Part shown: positions 1 through 11,082 of the stretch, in pieces
How the letters are laid out: each line of letters begins with the position of its first letter
How positions within the stretch are numbered: the stretch's first letter is position 1
NCBI RefSeq assembly: GCF_012489685.1
Contig: NC_080043.1
Coordinates: 13,324,223-13,388,222 of the forward strand
Direction: 5' to 3'
From: Lotus japonicus
Lineage: Eukaryota > Streptophyta > Magnoliopsida > Fabales > Fabaceae
Length of the DNA stretch: 64,000 nucleotides
Position numbers and translations under genes: made by a program
The notes under the pieces: generated by a model
What the model was told of the DNA's origin: nothing
The model's database searches: none
Seen by the model: the letters and a program-made list of their open reading frames with translations, nothing else

Positions 1-293
1 TGATACAATCAAATCAAATATATTGCAAATGATATAATAATTAATTTTCTCAAGATTACATATACAGCTTTTGAGTTACTGTTAACCACTAAGGTTAACA
101 TAGTAAACCTTATAAAGAATAACTTCATCCACCAAAGGAAATATGTCGAAACTGCAAGGTGGTGATAGTACTAGGGAAAATCGTGGATAGACAATTTTCC
201 TAAAAATGCAAAATAGATATTGTTATGGTTCTTGACCAAGTATATAAGAATAAATATGGCCTCTCAGATTTGTTACTAGACTAGACTAGATAG

Positions 294-574
294 TACTCCC
301 TCCGTCCCTAATTATAAGCTAAAGTTGTAAAAATCACACTTATTAAGAAAGCCTTAATTGATGCATTGGTTTTCAAAAAAAATGTACAACTTTCTATGTT
401 TACCCCTATTTATGATAACACTTTTTCATCATTGTACTACTAATGGTGGTGCTCCACTACCAATAAATGCAAGGGTGAATATGGAAAGAAATATTAACTT
501 TTGCAAGGTTAGCTTATATTTAGTGACACAAAAAAAGTCTCAATGTTAGCTTATAATTAGGGACGGAGGGAGTA
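294..574. mobile_element. Stowaway-like MITE (Tc1/mariner type)
   Basis: The ends are perfect inverted repeats of 29 bp, starting TACTCCCTCCGTCCC on the left and ending in its complement on the right. The CTCCCTCCGT terminus with a flanking TA is the hallmark of plant Stowaway MITEs, which are moved in trans by mariner-like transposases. The 281-bp body has no coding capacity worth reporting. It lies directly beside the TRIM-like LTR that follows. Confidence 0.9.
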
Positions 575-831
575 TTAAACAAGGGCAGTCCGGTGCAATA
601 GGTGCTGGTCCCACGAACCATCGGCTCTGATACCACTTGTTGGGGAGAGTCACGGCGAGGACCCATGGGGCAAGGCCGAGGGGAAACACCAAGGAGATCT
701 TGGACACCACATCTTAACCCAAAACCTTAAGGCAATAGGTTTATGGGTCCATCTCCTTATAAACTCTCCCTCTTACACTGACTTCTTCGATGTGGGACTT
801 GACTCTAACACTTGATCACTTGATTCCAACA
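575..831 (-). mobile_element. TRIM-like LTR with primer-binding site
   Basis: Read on the minus strand, 831-638 is a 194-bp LTR that begins TGTTGGAATC and ends CCCCAACA. Two bases further on is TGGTATCAGAGC (635-624), the sequence complementary to initiator Met-tRNA used as an LTR-element primer-binding site. The short LTR and the AGTCCCACATCG motif inside it are typical of plant TRIM elements. Only about 60 bp of internal sequence remain before the Stowaway element, and no second LTR is visible, so this is a 5' fragment. A short LTR from a larger element is the alternative. Confidence 0.72.
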
Positions 832-3136
832 GCACCAACTACAATTTTATTCAATACCGAACAAAGATTATATGAAGTTATCATTATCAAGTTCCGTTCC
901 ACCAAACTGAAAGAAATGAAAACCCTCAAGTATCTCAAATCTCCCAACTAAAGAGAGCAAAGCAACAATGAAAATCACCATATTCTAGATATTCCTTGTT
1001 CCACCCACAAGGTAAAATAAATGACCTAAAAGTGTCTCAAATCTCAGTCTAAGATAGCGAGAAACTCTGGCATGTGGTAAGCAGCACTAGATACATAAAC
1101 TAAAACTCTGAACTCTGAAGTAAACAAGATGTTTGCCAAAAATATTCAAGAAAACATACTATGCATTGGAACTAGGTAATTGTTGTGAATCGAACTCGGC
1201 ATCAACGCTGGCTCTACTCCACATACACCATCATATCCTCAATTCCCTTGTCGCTCCAGCAAAACATGAAACCTAAAAACCATGGCCAAAACAATTCACA
1301 GAATGAAAAACACAATCTTTGCTTCTGTAGAGGCCGAACAGAACAACCAAATACTAAAACTTGCAACAAACAAAAGAAAAAACCAAAATTCAGACAATTC
1401 AAATCTCAGAAATTCCCAGAGTTCCAGAGATACTGACAGAAAACAAATCTCAAACTGTTGCAAAGAAAACCCTCAACTTTAGCAGTTCAAGTGCACCACT
1501 GCTTTCAAAAAAATGGAAAATTCCAGTATACCCACAAGAAAAAAAGTGCTAAAAAAAGTCAAAGGAATGAACTTTGACAAGCAAAAGACGAATTCTACAT
1601 CAAAACAATTACACCCAGATACCCAAATCAAATATACCCCGAATTCTAGCTGAAAAAAATTATTTTTTTAAGAAAATTTAATCAATGAGCTAAAGTTGCA
1701 GTGAAATTCACCATGAACACAAAGCTTGCATCTTTTACTGGTGTCACTCAGCAGTGAAATTTAATCATATAGCAGAAAATGAAGTAAACCCACCTTGGAA
1801 TTCTGATGATGATGCGGGTGATGATGATGAATGATGATGGTATAGGTTCAATATTTTTCTGTGAATTATTATTGCTGAGTGGAGAGAGAGAGAGAGAGGA
1901 GAGAGAAGATGAGTCCAAATCCAATCTCTCTAGATGTTTTTTGTCATGTTCTTCTTCTTCCGAGGACTAATCATCTTTTATTTCTGATTTTTTTTAATGT
2001 TTTAGTGCTTTGACATGATTCAAAGAATTGTATTTTTTTTCTCATTTTCTGTGCTCTATTGATTTTTCAAACCTTTTGTAATAACTCTTTTTTTAATCTG
2101 TGTTGTGTCAGATATACTGAGAGATCAATAACACATAGTAGCAGAATCTTACAAATTTTTACAGCTATACTTCACTTTTCAGTGCAGAGAGGGTTGATCC
2201 CCTACAACAAAGTCACAGCTGCTATAGGTAAGCTCTTGCTTGGTATGGTGCCAGCCAGGTAAAAGTGGTTTTTTTTTTTCCTTGTTATGTTGTTATTGTA
2301 TTATTTTCAAGAATATATTGTTATTGTTGGTAGGGTTAACTATGTTTCTCTAGTCCCGGTAAAATATGCGAATTCTAATTTTAGTCCATTGTTGGTGTAA
2401 AAGTTGCAAAAGCATTGATTTAATTTAAGAGATAGCTCACTTTTGATGCATGTTGAAATTTGAGCTCCGACATATATTTAGATATGTCTTATGGGCTTTG
2501 GGTGAGCATGACAACGATAGTGAAAACTCACAGAGTTCGTGCTAGAGATTGGGTATTTTGGGAAAATGAGGCATTGTGGCTTTGCTGAACGAGGGTGTGG
2601 TTGAGAAGTTTGTGGAACTTTGATTGATTTGGATGGTGAGTATGAGAAAGAAGAGGTTAAGGTTGGAGGGGAGAGGTTCACGACTGCATGGAGGGGTTGA
2701 GGACGAGGGAGGGTTAGGACTTAGGATCGAGGGAGAAAAGGGCTTTCAATGCAGAGGTGGGTAGTTTCAGAAGACTAGGGGCGGTGGAGGTTTGGCCAAC
2801 CTCAATTGGAGTCATCAGTTGTAATATCATTCCTCAATTCAAATGGGTTATGCTTGTTGTTGTTTTTGGGAGAGGAAGATGAGTATATGGTTCAGGTTGA
2901 GATGGAGTTGTGGGTTGAAGATGAGGTATGTTTATGGGTTGAAATTCTTGGTTTCTTTCTCATGTTTGATAGCAATTTCGCAAGTGTACGAATTGCTCGA
3001 ATTAATATAAAAGATATCGAAAAATCTAATAAAAACTAATAAAAATAACTCTTAAATAAATAAAAAACACTACACTACTGCAAATGCAAAAATAACACTA
3101 AAAGAGACTAAACAAAACTAAAATATCCTCGGGTCC
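832..3136. other. intergenic, no supported gene
   Basis: AT-rich sequence with only short, unconvincing open frames. A GA microsatellite lies at about 1881-1909. GATGAT-rich sequence precedes it at 1806-1840. The stretch just before the LINE fragment (about 2970-3110) is A-rich and resembles dispersed repeat sequence, but I cannot assign it. Confidence 0.5.
1881..1909. repeat. GA microsatellite
   Basis: A near-perfect run of GA dinucleotides with one GGA interruption, visible directly. Confidence 0.9.
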
Positions 3137-3890
3137 TGGACTTGGGATGGCGACGACCCAGGAGTTTACACGGTGCGGAGTGGGTACGCTTGGCTCAGGA
3201 ACTTCCATCACGGTGCAGAAGCCAACAAGGAATGGATGTGGATCTGGAAGCTTCCAATTCCTGAAAAATGCGTCTTTTTGTGTGGCTCACTCTCCAGGCC
3301 GCTTTGCCGGTTAATGAGCATAGACACAAATGTCACTTGGCTTCGTCGAGTGCTTGCTCGAGGTGTTCATCAGAGGTGGAAGATGGATTGCATGCTCTTC
3401 GTGATTGCCACTTTTCCCGGGATTTGTGGGCGAAGTTTGGAGCTTGGAGCTGGCCAAATTTTCGTTCTGCAAACTTGAGGGATTGGATTCAGACCCTTTC
3501 GACTGGTTCCCATGCGCGTCGTTTCCTTGCTGGGTTGTGGGGTGCTTGGAAATGGTGGTGCAACATGTGTCTGGACCCTCAACCCTGGACGTTGGAGGGT
3601 GCTTGGAGAAGAGCTTGCCATGATCATGACGCTTTCTGCCAGTTCATCAAACCTGAGTCCCTGGACACGGATTTTTGCTGGTTACAAGTTCGTTGGACAG
3701 CCCCTCCTGTGGGGTTCATGAAAGTAAACGTGGATGGAAGCTGGCATGAGAGCAATGGGCATATCGGTGGTGGTGGTTTGATGAGGGACAACTTAGGTAA
3801 TTGGTGTGGCGGTTTTTTTAATCATGAGGAGAGGGGGAGCGCCTTTGCTGCTGAAGCATTGGCCCTTCGAGATGGCTTAATTTATTTTTT
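3137..3890 (+). pseudogene. LINE ORF2 C-terminal fragment (zf-RVT and RNase H-like)
   Basis: Translation gives the end of a plant non-LTR retrotransposon polyprotein. First comes a reverse-transcriptase zinc-binding region (W-x-LPIPEK, then Cys/His residues around CSRCSSEVEDGLHALRDC and LW). Then comes an RNase H-like domain (VNVDGSWHESNGHIGGGGLMRDN, catalytic-type Asp in VNVDGS, and a later AAEALALRDGL). The reading moves from one frame to the next within the A-run near 3266-3270, so there is at least one frameshift. The 5' part (endonuclease and reverse transcriptase) is absent. The 3' part of the RNase H stops at RDGL, where AT-rich sequence takes over. It is a dead, truncated copy. Confidence 0.85.
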
Positions 3891-4500
3891 CCTAAATTAG
3901 ATATTGAACTAAAAAAGTTTTAAATTAAATAAATATCCAAGTGGTGTGCTGAGGTTAGCAGTCCCAATAATTAATGAGTACACATTAGCGAGTTTCGTTA
4001 ATTTTCTGACGACAGATTGACTGATAGATGAAAATCACTCACATCTAAAACCAGTGAGAAAAAAATCACTCATTTTAAACACATGAAACAAGTTTTGCAC
4101 AATCATATTACTTCATAGATCAATTGTGACCTTAAAAAAAAAAGATCAAACGTACACTTAAGCTAAAATGAAATGAAGTCATGAAGCAGCAAAGATCAAC
4201 ATGACAAGTTTGCCTTGCGTGGCTTATGTGACGTCATTTGATTCCGTGCAGGCTTTGCTTTACCTTACTCTTCCATTTGGATAAATTAATTTCTCCACCT
4301 TCATATATACCTTCATCTCAATATAATCAATGAATCACATATTTGCACCTTGTATTTTCCTAAGCAATATTTCTCCAAGCAATAAGTAGTTTAGTGCTAT
4401 ATATCTACTACTTCTTATTCGTGAACCTCCTTTTCACTGTAGCTAAAAGACCTCCAATGGCGTAGCAACACCTGTCCTGCTTTCTGACCTTTCTTTATTT
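3891..4500. other. intergenic, no supported gene
   Basis: AT-rich sequence without a convincing open frame. A palindromic AAAACGACGTCGTTT motif, common in plant promoters, lies just downstream at about 4521-4535. Confidence 0.45.
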
Positions 4501-4708
4501 TTTTTTACTCTGAAAGTTGAAAACGACGTCGTTTCAGCTTCAGCATTGTTTCTCTGGCAATCGCGTGTTTCCTCTCCTTTCTACCCACTCTGCCGTACAA
4601 TTCATCATCTTCCGTTTCTCTTCCGCCTCCAATCTCCCTTCAACCCTAGCTGGCAACCACGTCACCTTGACCAGAAGATGTGCTCTCCACGATCTGTGAC
4701 TTCTTCTC

Positions 4709-5333
4709 ATGGCTTCTCCGGTGCTGGCTTTCACGTCAATCCTTCAACCATTACGTGGGTAAGCTTCGTAACAGTTCTCCATTGATCTCGACCTTACTGT
4801 AGCTTAGCACATCTCTTTCGTTTCGTCCTAAATTTGTCCTTTATTTGAATTTTTTATCTGATATTTTTTATTAGATTGGGTGATTTGGTACTTGATTTGC
4901 AACCATTACCCATGGTTAGGTTGGGTTCATTAGTTATTCATGCATTTATCATTTCCATTCTGATATGCATCTGTCATTTCCGCTCTGATTTGAAGTTGGG
5001 ATTAGGTTTTTAGGTCTAGGGTTATAGGTGGAATGCACAACCTCTTCTTTGAATTTTTTGATCAGATTCGTTTGTCTATAAATTCTCACACAACCCTCAC
5101 TCCAGCACCATTTACACAACCCTTGCTGCACCACAATTCACTCCACTACAGTTCACACAATCCTCATTCAAACCTCTCAAAATCCAAATATGCAGGAATA
5201 TTAAATATCATCTTTTTTATCTGTGTTCATCCAATAAGTCTATATTAATTTTGTTATTTTGTAGGGTGAGAAGATTGAAGCAAATGTGCGGCAATCAATG
5301 ATACCAAAATTCTGTAGTTGCTTCCTGGAACAT
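4709..5333 (+). other. exon-like blocks of unrecognised host gene (possible 5' end)
   Basis: An ATG at 4709 opens 16 codons that end at a canonical donor (GTAAGC at 4759). The CT-rich sequence before it (4520-4700) looks like a plant 5' UTR. A second block at 5265-5333 is flanked by TTGTAG and GTAAGAG. Joining the two at the obvious sites gives a stop soon after the junction, so either the block boundaries are wrong or the copy is decayed. I recognise no protein family here. It could be the first part of the shuffled gene-fragment cluster that follows, or unrelated. Confidence 0.3.
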
Positions 5334-7290
5334 GTAAGAGTTAATTCCCCTATTTTTCTATCTTCTCAAACTTCTGGCAGTACATAGGTATATATATGAA
5401 ACTCTTGCTGTGTTATTGCTTCTCATCCTGATATTGTGAATACAATTAGGAATTAGAGTTCAGAAATATAGCTTCAATTATAATGGTAAAAGTTCAAAGA
5501 GACACCTGTCATGGTTCTCTTCCAAAGTGTTTTTTCAATTGGTATTAGTTGTTGCTTAAAAGACAAGGGTGGGTAATGTAAGCTTTGGGCTCAAGAATGA
5601 ATCAGTCATTTGATCCTTCAAAATAAAATATTGACCGTCTCCTAATTTTTTGACTATTTCCTCTGGAAATTTATTTAGCATGATTTTCATTTAGATCCAA
5701 TGATAATTTGTAGGCTTTGTAGGCGGGATTACTTTGTAGGCTTTCAATCAAAAGCGCTAAAATTAACCTTGGAAGAGAATAACTGGATTTAGAATCCTTT
5801 GATCAATTATGGATTACTTTAAAGTGATTTTAATCCTTTAATCAATCAGTCATTTAGAATCAATAACTGGATTACTTTGTAGGCTTAATAAAACCTGGTT
5901 TCAAAATGATAGTTGGCTGCAGCAGTAGCGACATGTTTTTGGTATCAACTACACTGGCTTTGCTAGCTTGATTCATGCTTTCATCTCTTCTTCTTCTTTT
6001 TTATTCAGTGTCTAAATGAATGGTGGTGGTTTCTGGTTTTGTACGTGTATGTGTACACTAATACATTTTATCTAATGTCAAAATTATTGATTGATAATTG
6101 TAAGACTAATTAGATTTTTTCTTTTACTCTCTATCATAAGGCTCAAACTTCTACTTTTTTCTTTTGTGTGTGTCCATATGTTTTTATATAAATTTTTTTA
6201 GGGTTTACTCTCTGTCATAAGGCTCACACTTCTTTTACTCTCTGTCATAAGGCTCACACTTCTATTGATAATTTTTTTTACACTATTCTGGTTTTCATTG
6301 AGTGCTTCAGATTATGAAAATTACTATGATCTTATATTTTTACACTCATATATTAATTGCTTTTTTAGTCAGGGTTCATAAGGACTGATTTTTAGCATGC
6401 CTACTAAAAGAAAACACTGGTAGTTTCGAACTTATTTTCAGAAGCTGCTTAGATTAGCTTATGAATTGACTTACATCCACTTATAAGCTATTTTAGGCCT
6501 ATTCCAATAAGTTTCTTAGATTATCTTATCAATAAGATCTTATGTGAAAAGAGCTTAGGCAATAAACACTTAATTAAGTTATTTACCAAAACACATATAT
6601 CACTCATGCTCAAATTTCTAACATTAAATTTCCAAAAAAAATTCGACCTCTATACTTCAATGTGCATTTTTATGTGAGTTAAAACAGCTTTCCTGCAAAA
6701 AAATTTAGACCATAAGGAGCATATTCCTAATAACATGTACTAAATTTTAGTAGTAAAAACATGGTTCATGGGTGGAGAAGTTCTAAACATGATCCCTATA
6801 GAATTAGCTAAAATACATATGATGCGGCAATGAACTTGAGTGGATGAATTTGAGTACTCTCCAATTCACCTCTTTCTCCCACCTAAAAGGATTATTATTC
6901 CAAGTCTACTTCTGTTCACTTCTGTCATTAGCCTCAGTTTTCTTTTAGTTTTAGTCATGGTGTTATTTAATTGCAAACTGCATAATTCTTTAAGCTATTG
7001 CCTTCATGTTCATTACTGAGAAATTCTCTAAGCTGAACCAGTTTCAAGTGGGTATTTGCTTCTGCTTCTATCTGTTTATCTGGGTTCATTGTAGACAATA
7101 GGTAAAACTAATTCATTTCATGGTAATTTAGCTAACTTATTTCGTAGAAGGATAATTGATCCTATGTGTATATATCATTTTCTAGAGATAAGCTAATATT
7201 AACTCATAACTGATTATTGATGTAGGTATTCAATTGATCTTGGTTGGAGTAGCTATACTTGATTTTGATCACTTCCTTTGAGTTGCTATT
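5334..7290. other. AT-rich non-coding stretch
   Basis: No open frame of note. It contains three copies of a ~30-bp TTTACTCTCT-TCATAAGGCTCA unit (6124-6263), and otherwise intron-like T-rich sequence. Confidence 0.5.
6124..6263. repeat. short tandem/direct repeat, 30-bp unit
   Basis: A unit beginning TTTACTCTCTGTCATAAGG occurs in direct tandem at 6204 and 6234 with a 30-bp period and no visible mismatch. A diverged copy (TATCATAAGGCTCAAAC) starts at about 6124, separated by about 50 bp. Confidence 0.85.
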
Positions 7291-7590
7291 ACTGTTGATT
7301 TTGAATACTGGAAACATGTAGTTTCCAAGTCTTATCTAAATGGGATGGGAATTCAATAGTCCAATATGTGGAATGTTATGGATATGAGATCGATCCATGG
7401 AGGGTGAGTAAAATTGTTTCCAATGTTGCTCTACATTATATTAACCTCTTATTATTGCCTCATGTGCTTGACATCTTTGCCTGTCTTTTGAATTTTAGGT
7501 TTGCTGCCACTTTGAAGGATTTGAAAGTTTGGGTAATGAATGTGGTTACAGTAGATACACTTCCTATTATTTATGAAAGAGATCCTATGA
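7285..7590 (+). pseudogene. PMT-type methyltransferase gene fragment (2 exons)
   Basis: Block one (about 7285-7403) encodes a stretch matching plant QUASIMODO2-like probable methyltransferases: YWKHVVSKSYLNGMGI followed by NVMDMRS-HGG. It ends at a GTGAGT donor. The expected Trp in the middle is a TAG stop at 7357-7359. Block two starts after TTTTAG at 7499 and encodes FAATLKDL then VWVMNVV and TLPIIYER, the classic PMT signature, after which similarity fades. The phase across the intron is preserved (GG|G). These proteins are Golgi membrane enzymes involved in pectin methylation. Only a small central part is present, so it is a broken copy. Family assignment rests on motifs known from PMT proteins. 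Confidence 0.85.
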
Positions 7591-7913
7591 ATCTACATTA
7601 CATGCTTTGTACCAGTCATATGTATCATCTTGGAAAGTTTTGGTGCACACATCTTAGCGTAAGATCCATATTCTGCTCATAAATAAGAATTGATTGGCTC
7701 TATTAGCACAAATACTGTGGGATGCATCTTGAAATTGAATGGAATGTATTTATAATTCTGTCATTGCTTCATTAAGTGCAAAATTAGTTTTATTTGAATC
7801 TTCCACAACTAGGAGTACTATCATTCTAGGGATAAACAAGAATGAGTTGCTAATAAGTACATGCTGCATCTTATATCGCAGAAAACAACCAGACTATCTT
7901 ATTCCTTTGCAGA

Positions 7914-8019
7914 AGGATGGAAGAATGTCATCACATCACATTATGACTATTAGTGGTCCGTCAATATTGATGTAGAGAGCTTGGCATGGGTTCCTCACAC
8001 TGAGAGCTCTTTTGTGGTA
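7914..8019 (+). pseudogene. PWP1 (WD40 protein) exon fragment
   Basis: After an acceptor-like CCTTTGCAG the sequence encodes KDGRMSSH and then, in another frame, WSV-x2-DVESLAW-x-PHTE-x-SFVV. This matches the WD40 repeat region of periodic tryptophan protein 1 (PWP1), a conserved nucleolar/chromatin WD40 protein. A frameshift and a stop between the two parts show decay. The fragment sits about 320 bp after the PMT pieces and 45 bp before PEPC pieces, in the same orientation, which is not how these genes are arranged normally. Confidence 0.75.
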
Positions 8020-8064
8020 TATTATTATTTATTTCTAAGGCTTAAACACTAACATTAGTGTTTT

Positions 8065-8656
8065 AAAGAAGAGTTGATTTTGCTGATGAGAGAACTCTGC
8101 CATAATTGACTCTGACAGACATCAGAGAGACTTTCAAGAGGCTTGTGGTTGAATTGAAGAAGACCCCTCAGGAGATCTTGGATGCTATGAAGAACCAAAC
8201 TGTAGATTTGGTCTCAACTGCTCACCCTACTCAGTCTGTCAGTAGATCTTTATTGCAATAGCATAGAAGGTATGTCCATGACTTTACTTTTCTGTCATAA
8301 CTAAGGAGGACTTATGTAGTTCATTTGTTGTAGAAGTTTCTTTTTGGAAGAAGAAATTCAAGTAGGAAAAGAAAAAAAACAAAGTTACCTGTAGGAGTTC
8401 CCATAAGGGAAGTTCCCTTCCACTTCCTATCATTTAGATTCATTGGAAACTGGAAATGCATGTCTTGTATAAACAAGAAATGCTAATATTGTTTCTGGAA
8501 TTGTGACAATTATAGAATAAAGCTTAATCTTTTTTGTTGGTGATCATTTTCTTATTTTTCATGATTTTCATGATAAGGGATTGTTTATCCCAGTTGTATG
8601 CTAAAGATATAACATCTGATAATAAACTGGAACTTGATGAGGCCTTACAAAGAGAG
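8065..8656 (+). pseudogene. phosphoenolpyruvate carboxylase gene fragment (2 exons)
   Basis: The first block (about 8065-8269) encodes VDFADE and, after a frameshift near 8100, [15 protein letters not shown], then [20 protein letters not shown]. This is the N-terminal PEPC region containing the conserved TAHPT motif of the active site. A TAG at 8259-8261 replaces the Lys after RSLLQ. The exon ends at a GTATGT donor. The second block (8573-8656) encodes [14 protein letters not shown] and [10 protein letters not shown], the next exon of plant PEPC, again ending at a donor. Nothing of the remaining ~800 residues follows. It is a non-functional fragment. Confidence 0.9.
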
Positions 8657-9384
8657 GTACTTTCATGATTCCATATACAATGTATGATACCATTAATCAC
8701 ATAGTTCACCATCCAAATGATTCTATGAATAAATTGGGACACTTTTTAAAGCTCTTGAATATTGGCCAAGAAAATTACAAGGAATCTATCCAGAAATTGC
8801 TCAATATAATTCTTAGGTGTGTGGTGTTAGCAAAGCTTAATGCTAAACAAATGACTGGAACAGTCAAGTAGAATGATTCAAAACTTGGAAAGGCTATGCC
8901 CTGCCATTGAAAACCAATTTACTATGTGGATAGAAATTATTTTAACCGGTGAAAGAGAGCTTTGAGAAAGGCTTGTGGATTTTAGTTTTTCTACTTTCCA
9001 AATTAGCATGTCCTCCCCTGAAGCTACTCCTTCCCAACCTAGCTATTATTGTAACAAAAAAACCTAGCTGTTGGTATCATGCTGAACTAGCACAGATGCA
9101 ACTATGGATTGCTTTAGATCAGGAACATGTATGAGAGCGGTCGGAATTCATTGTATAAATGTTACTCATAAAATCATATATATGTATATCTTATTTATTG
9201 TTCCTTTCTCATATTCTATTACAGTATTGTTTTTTAAGTTTAAGCTATAATATGTTTATAGTTCTTTCAAATGCATTGTAAAAGAATTTTTTTATCTGTT
9301 TATTTTATTAGAGCTAAAGACGAGAAAATATCTTATATAAGAGATATTCCCGTACATATTAAGAGGGGTTGATTCTCAACACTA
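8657..9384. other. unassigned sequence after the gene-fragment cluster
   Basis: Open frames of 60-70 codons occur at 8665-8871 and 8949-9134 on the + strand but match no family I know. They could be further captured fragments. An 18-bp phrase AAATGTTACTCATAAAAT is present here (about 9157) and again inside the Helitron-like element (about 9607). Confidence 0.35.
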
Positions 9385-10214
9385 TCTATATGAAAATAAT
9401 AAGGGATGTTCCTATTTTTTTTAGCGGATTTAGAAAAATTTCATATATGTGGATAATAAATTGTTCCCTGAATTTATGATTAAAAACTGTGAACAATCAA
9501 ATGAGACAAAGACCATGCGGCCAAACTGCAAAACGTTGGTTAATTAATTTATTGAATCTGTCAAATTCAAAACCTGTAAAAATTATTATATGAAATATCT
9601 TTGATAAATGTTACTCATAAAATAAGGGTAGAATGTCATCTATAATAAATATAAAATGTAAGGGTAGAATGTCATCTATAATAAATATAAAATGTCATCA
9701 GTGATAATAAAACTGACTGTTAATTTTTTTGATATAACATCAATGATTATATAACTCATGTGTTTATCACATAATTAGTCTGAGCAAATTGTTGAACATA
9801 TTTCTCGTGCATCGCACGCACAAACAGGTATCTTATGAAAGTGAGATATGAATAAATCATTACTTTTTGATATGTGTATAAGTATTTTCTTTTAGTTTCA
9901 AATATCTCCCTCATAGTCTAATATGTTATTATATTTCAGCCAACTTTTCATTTTTTATAGTAAAGATTGCGCCAAATTACAAGTCGACAGGGGTCAAACA
10001 CAATTAACATTTGAAACTCATATAATTCATATATATAAGAAAAATAAACATAAGATAATAACGATATATAAGTGTTTGACTAATTAAAATTGTATTATTA
10101 GAAAATACATAATTGTATTATTCCATATATATCAAATTTTGAATAATTGTAGTTAACAGTGGAGTTCGTGAAAAATTATCCGTGCATCGCACGGACAAAC
10201 GGGTATAATCCTAG
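9385..10214 (+). mobile_element. non-autonomous Helitron-like element
   Basis: The 3' end has the structure expected for a Helitron: a hairpin CCGTGC-ATC-GCACGG (10179-10194), a short spacer and the terminal CTAG at 10211-10214, followed by a host T. A plausible 5' end is TCTATATGAAAATAA at 9385, preceded by a host A, giving the A|T insertion site and the TC...CTRR termini. No Rep/helicase sequence is present. A second, imperfect copy of the hairpin region (GTGCATCGCACGCACAAAC) lies at about 9807, suggesting an older nested end. The 5' boundary is less sure than the 3'. Confidence 0.68.
9624..9695. repeat. 36-bp tandem duplication
   Basis: The unit starting AAGGGTAGAATGTCATC is present twice in direct tandem (9624-9659 and 9660-9695) without visible mismatch, inside the Helitron-like element. 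Confidence 0.92.
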
Positions 10215-10567
10215 TTTGATAAGAGGCCGCAAATAGAATAAAACAATCACAAAATTTCATATACATAGGAATTGAGTTTCAAAGAAAAAGATATACATGG
10301 GAGTTGAATCGAGAGGGAGCAGGAGAATAAAAAGACCAACTATCTTGATCTTATAATAATCTCACCACATTAATAGGCTAATACAAATTTAAGTAAAATC
10401 CATTTTAGCCAATTTTGTACGCGTTTGAACCCACGGTGAAAAACTTTGATGAAGTCATTCTCTTAACATTTATAACTGTCCATTACGATTTTGACTTCAC
10501 TGTAGCTTTTCATAGTGCGCCAAACATGCACAGTATAATCAACCACCTCATACATATGTAAATATAT
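10215..10567. other. intergenic, probable 3' flank of VQ gene
   Basis: AT-rich sequence without an open frame. Its right part should contain the 3' UTR of the VQ gene on the minus strand. Confidence 0.5.
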
Positions 10568-10930
10568 CTACATCATGTCAAAACTGAAAAAATCACAGTG
10601 AAGCTGTTCATTCCATGACTCCATGGAGGATCCTGAATTCAATTCGCTGTAATCAGGTTTAAACCAATCAGTAGTAGACTCAGGAAAATATGCCTCACTG
10701 TTCCATCCTTGATTTGAACCCTTCTGAACACCATAAGCACCATTAGCTTCCACAAACGTTTCAGCAACATTGGAGTCTTGGCCAGTGAGTTCCTGCACAA
10801 GGGCTCTGAAGTTGGAAGCACTTGTCTTCACCTTCATGGGGCTTGAAATATAAGTAACTTTGATCTCCTTTTTGTTCTTTTTCCCCTGCCTTTTCCCCTT
10901 CATGACATGGTTGTTGCTAACCCCAAGCAT
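10568..10930 (-). CDS. VQ-motif protein, sigma factor binding protein (SIB1-like)
   Basis: A single-exon gene of 120 codons. Residues 41-50 are FRALVQELTG, the VQ motif (F-x3-VQ-x2-TG) that docks onto the DNA-binding domain of group I/IIc WRKY factors. The sequence before it, YISSPMKVKTSASNF, is the segment conserved in sigma factor binding proteins SIB1/SIB2. A Lys-rich stretch (residues 11-22) could serve as a nuclear signal. The C-terminal half is acidic and aromatic, ending near FFSFDMM. SIB1 proteins work in chloroplast and nucleus, and activate WRKY33 in defence against necrotrophs. Arabidopsis SIB1 is somewhat longer (about 150 residues), so this is a short member. The start is the first ATG and no upstream in-frame extension is seen. 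It is intact and likely functional. Confidence 0.9.
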   Translation of the reverse strand: MLGVSNNHVMKGKRQGKKNKKEIKVTYISSPMKVKTSASNFRALVQELTGQDSNVAETFVEANGAYGVQKGSNQGWNSEAYFPESTTDWFKPDYSELNSGSSMESWNEQLHCDFFSFDMM

Positions 10931-11082
10931 GTTGTTGGTATGATACTATGAATCTATGATCTCACTTTTTCAAAACAAGAGAATCAATCAAAAATAGTGT
11001 AATTTGTGGAGATGGTGATAGATCATCAACACAAAAAGTGATGGTTTGATTTGTTTGAATAAATAAAGCTCAACTGTATAAG

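Noticed and set aside
4402..4420. TCTACTACTTCTTATT as 5' end of a large Helitron carrying the gene fragments
   Set aside because: Only loosely similar to Helitron starts and with no second copy to compare. Not strong enough to set a boundary.
10639..10821. Second minus-strand frame inside the VQ gene
   Set aside because: An out-of-frame shadow of the VQ coding sequence.
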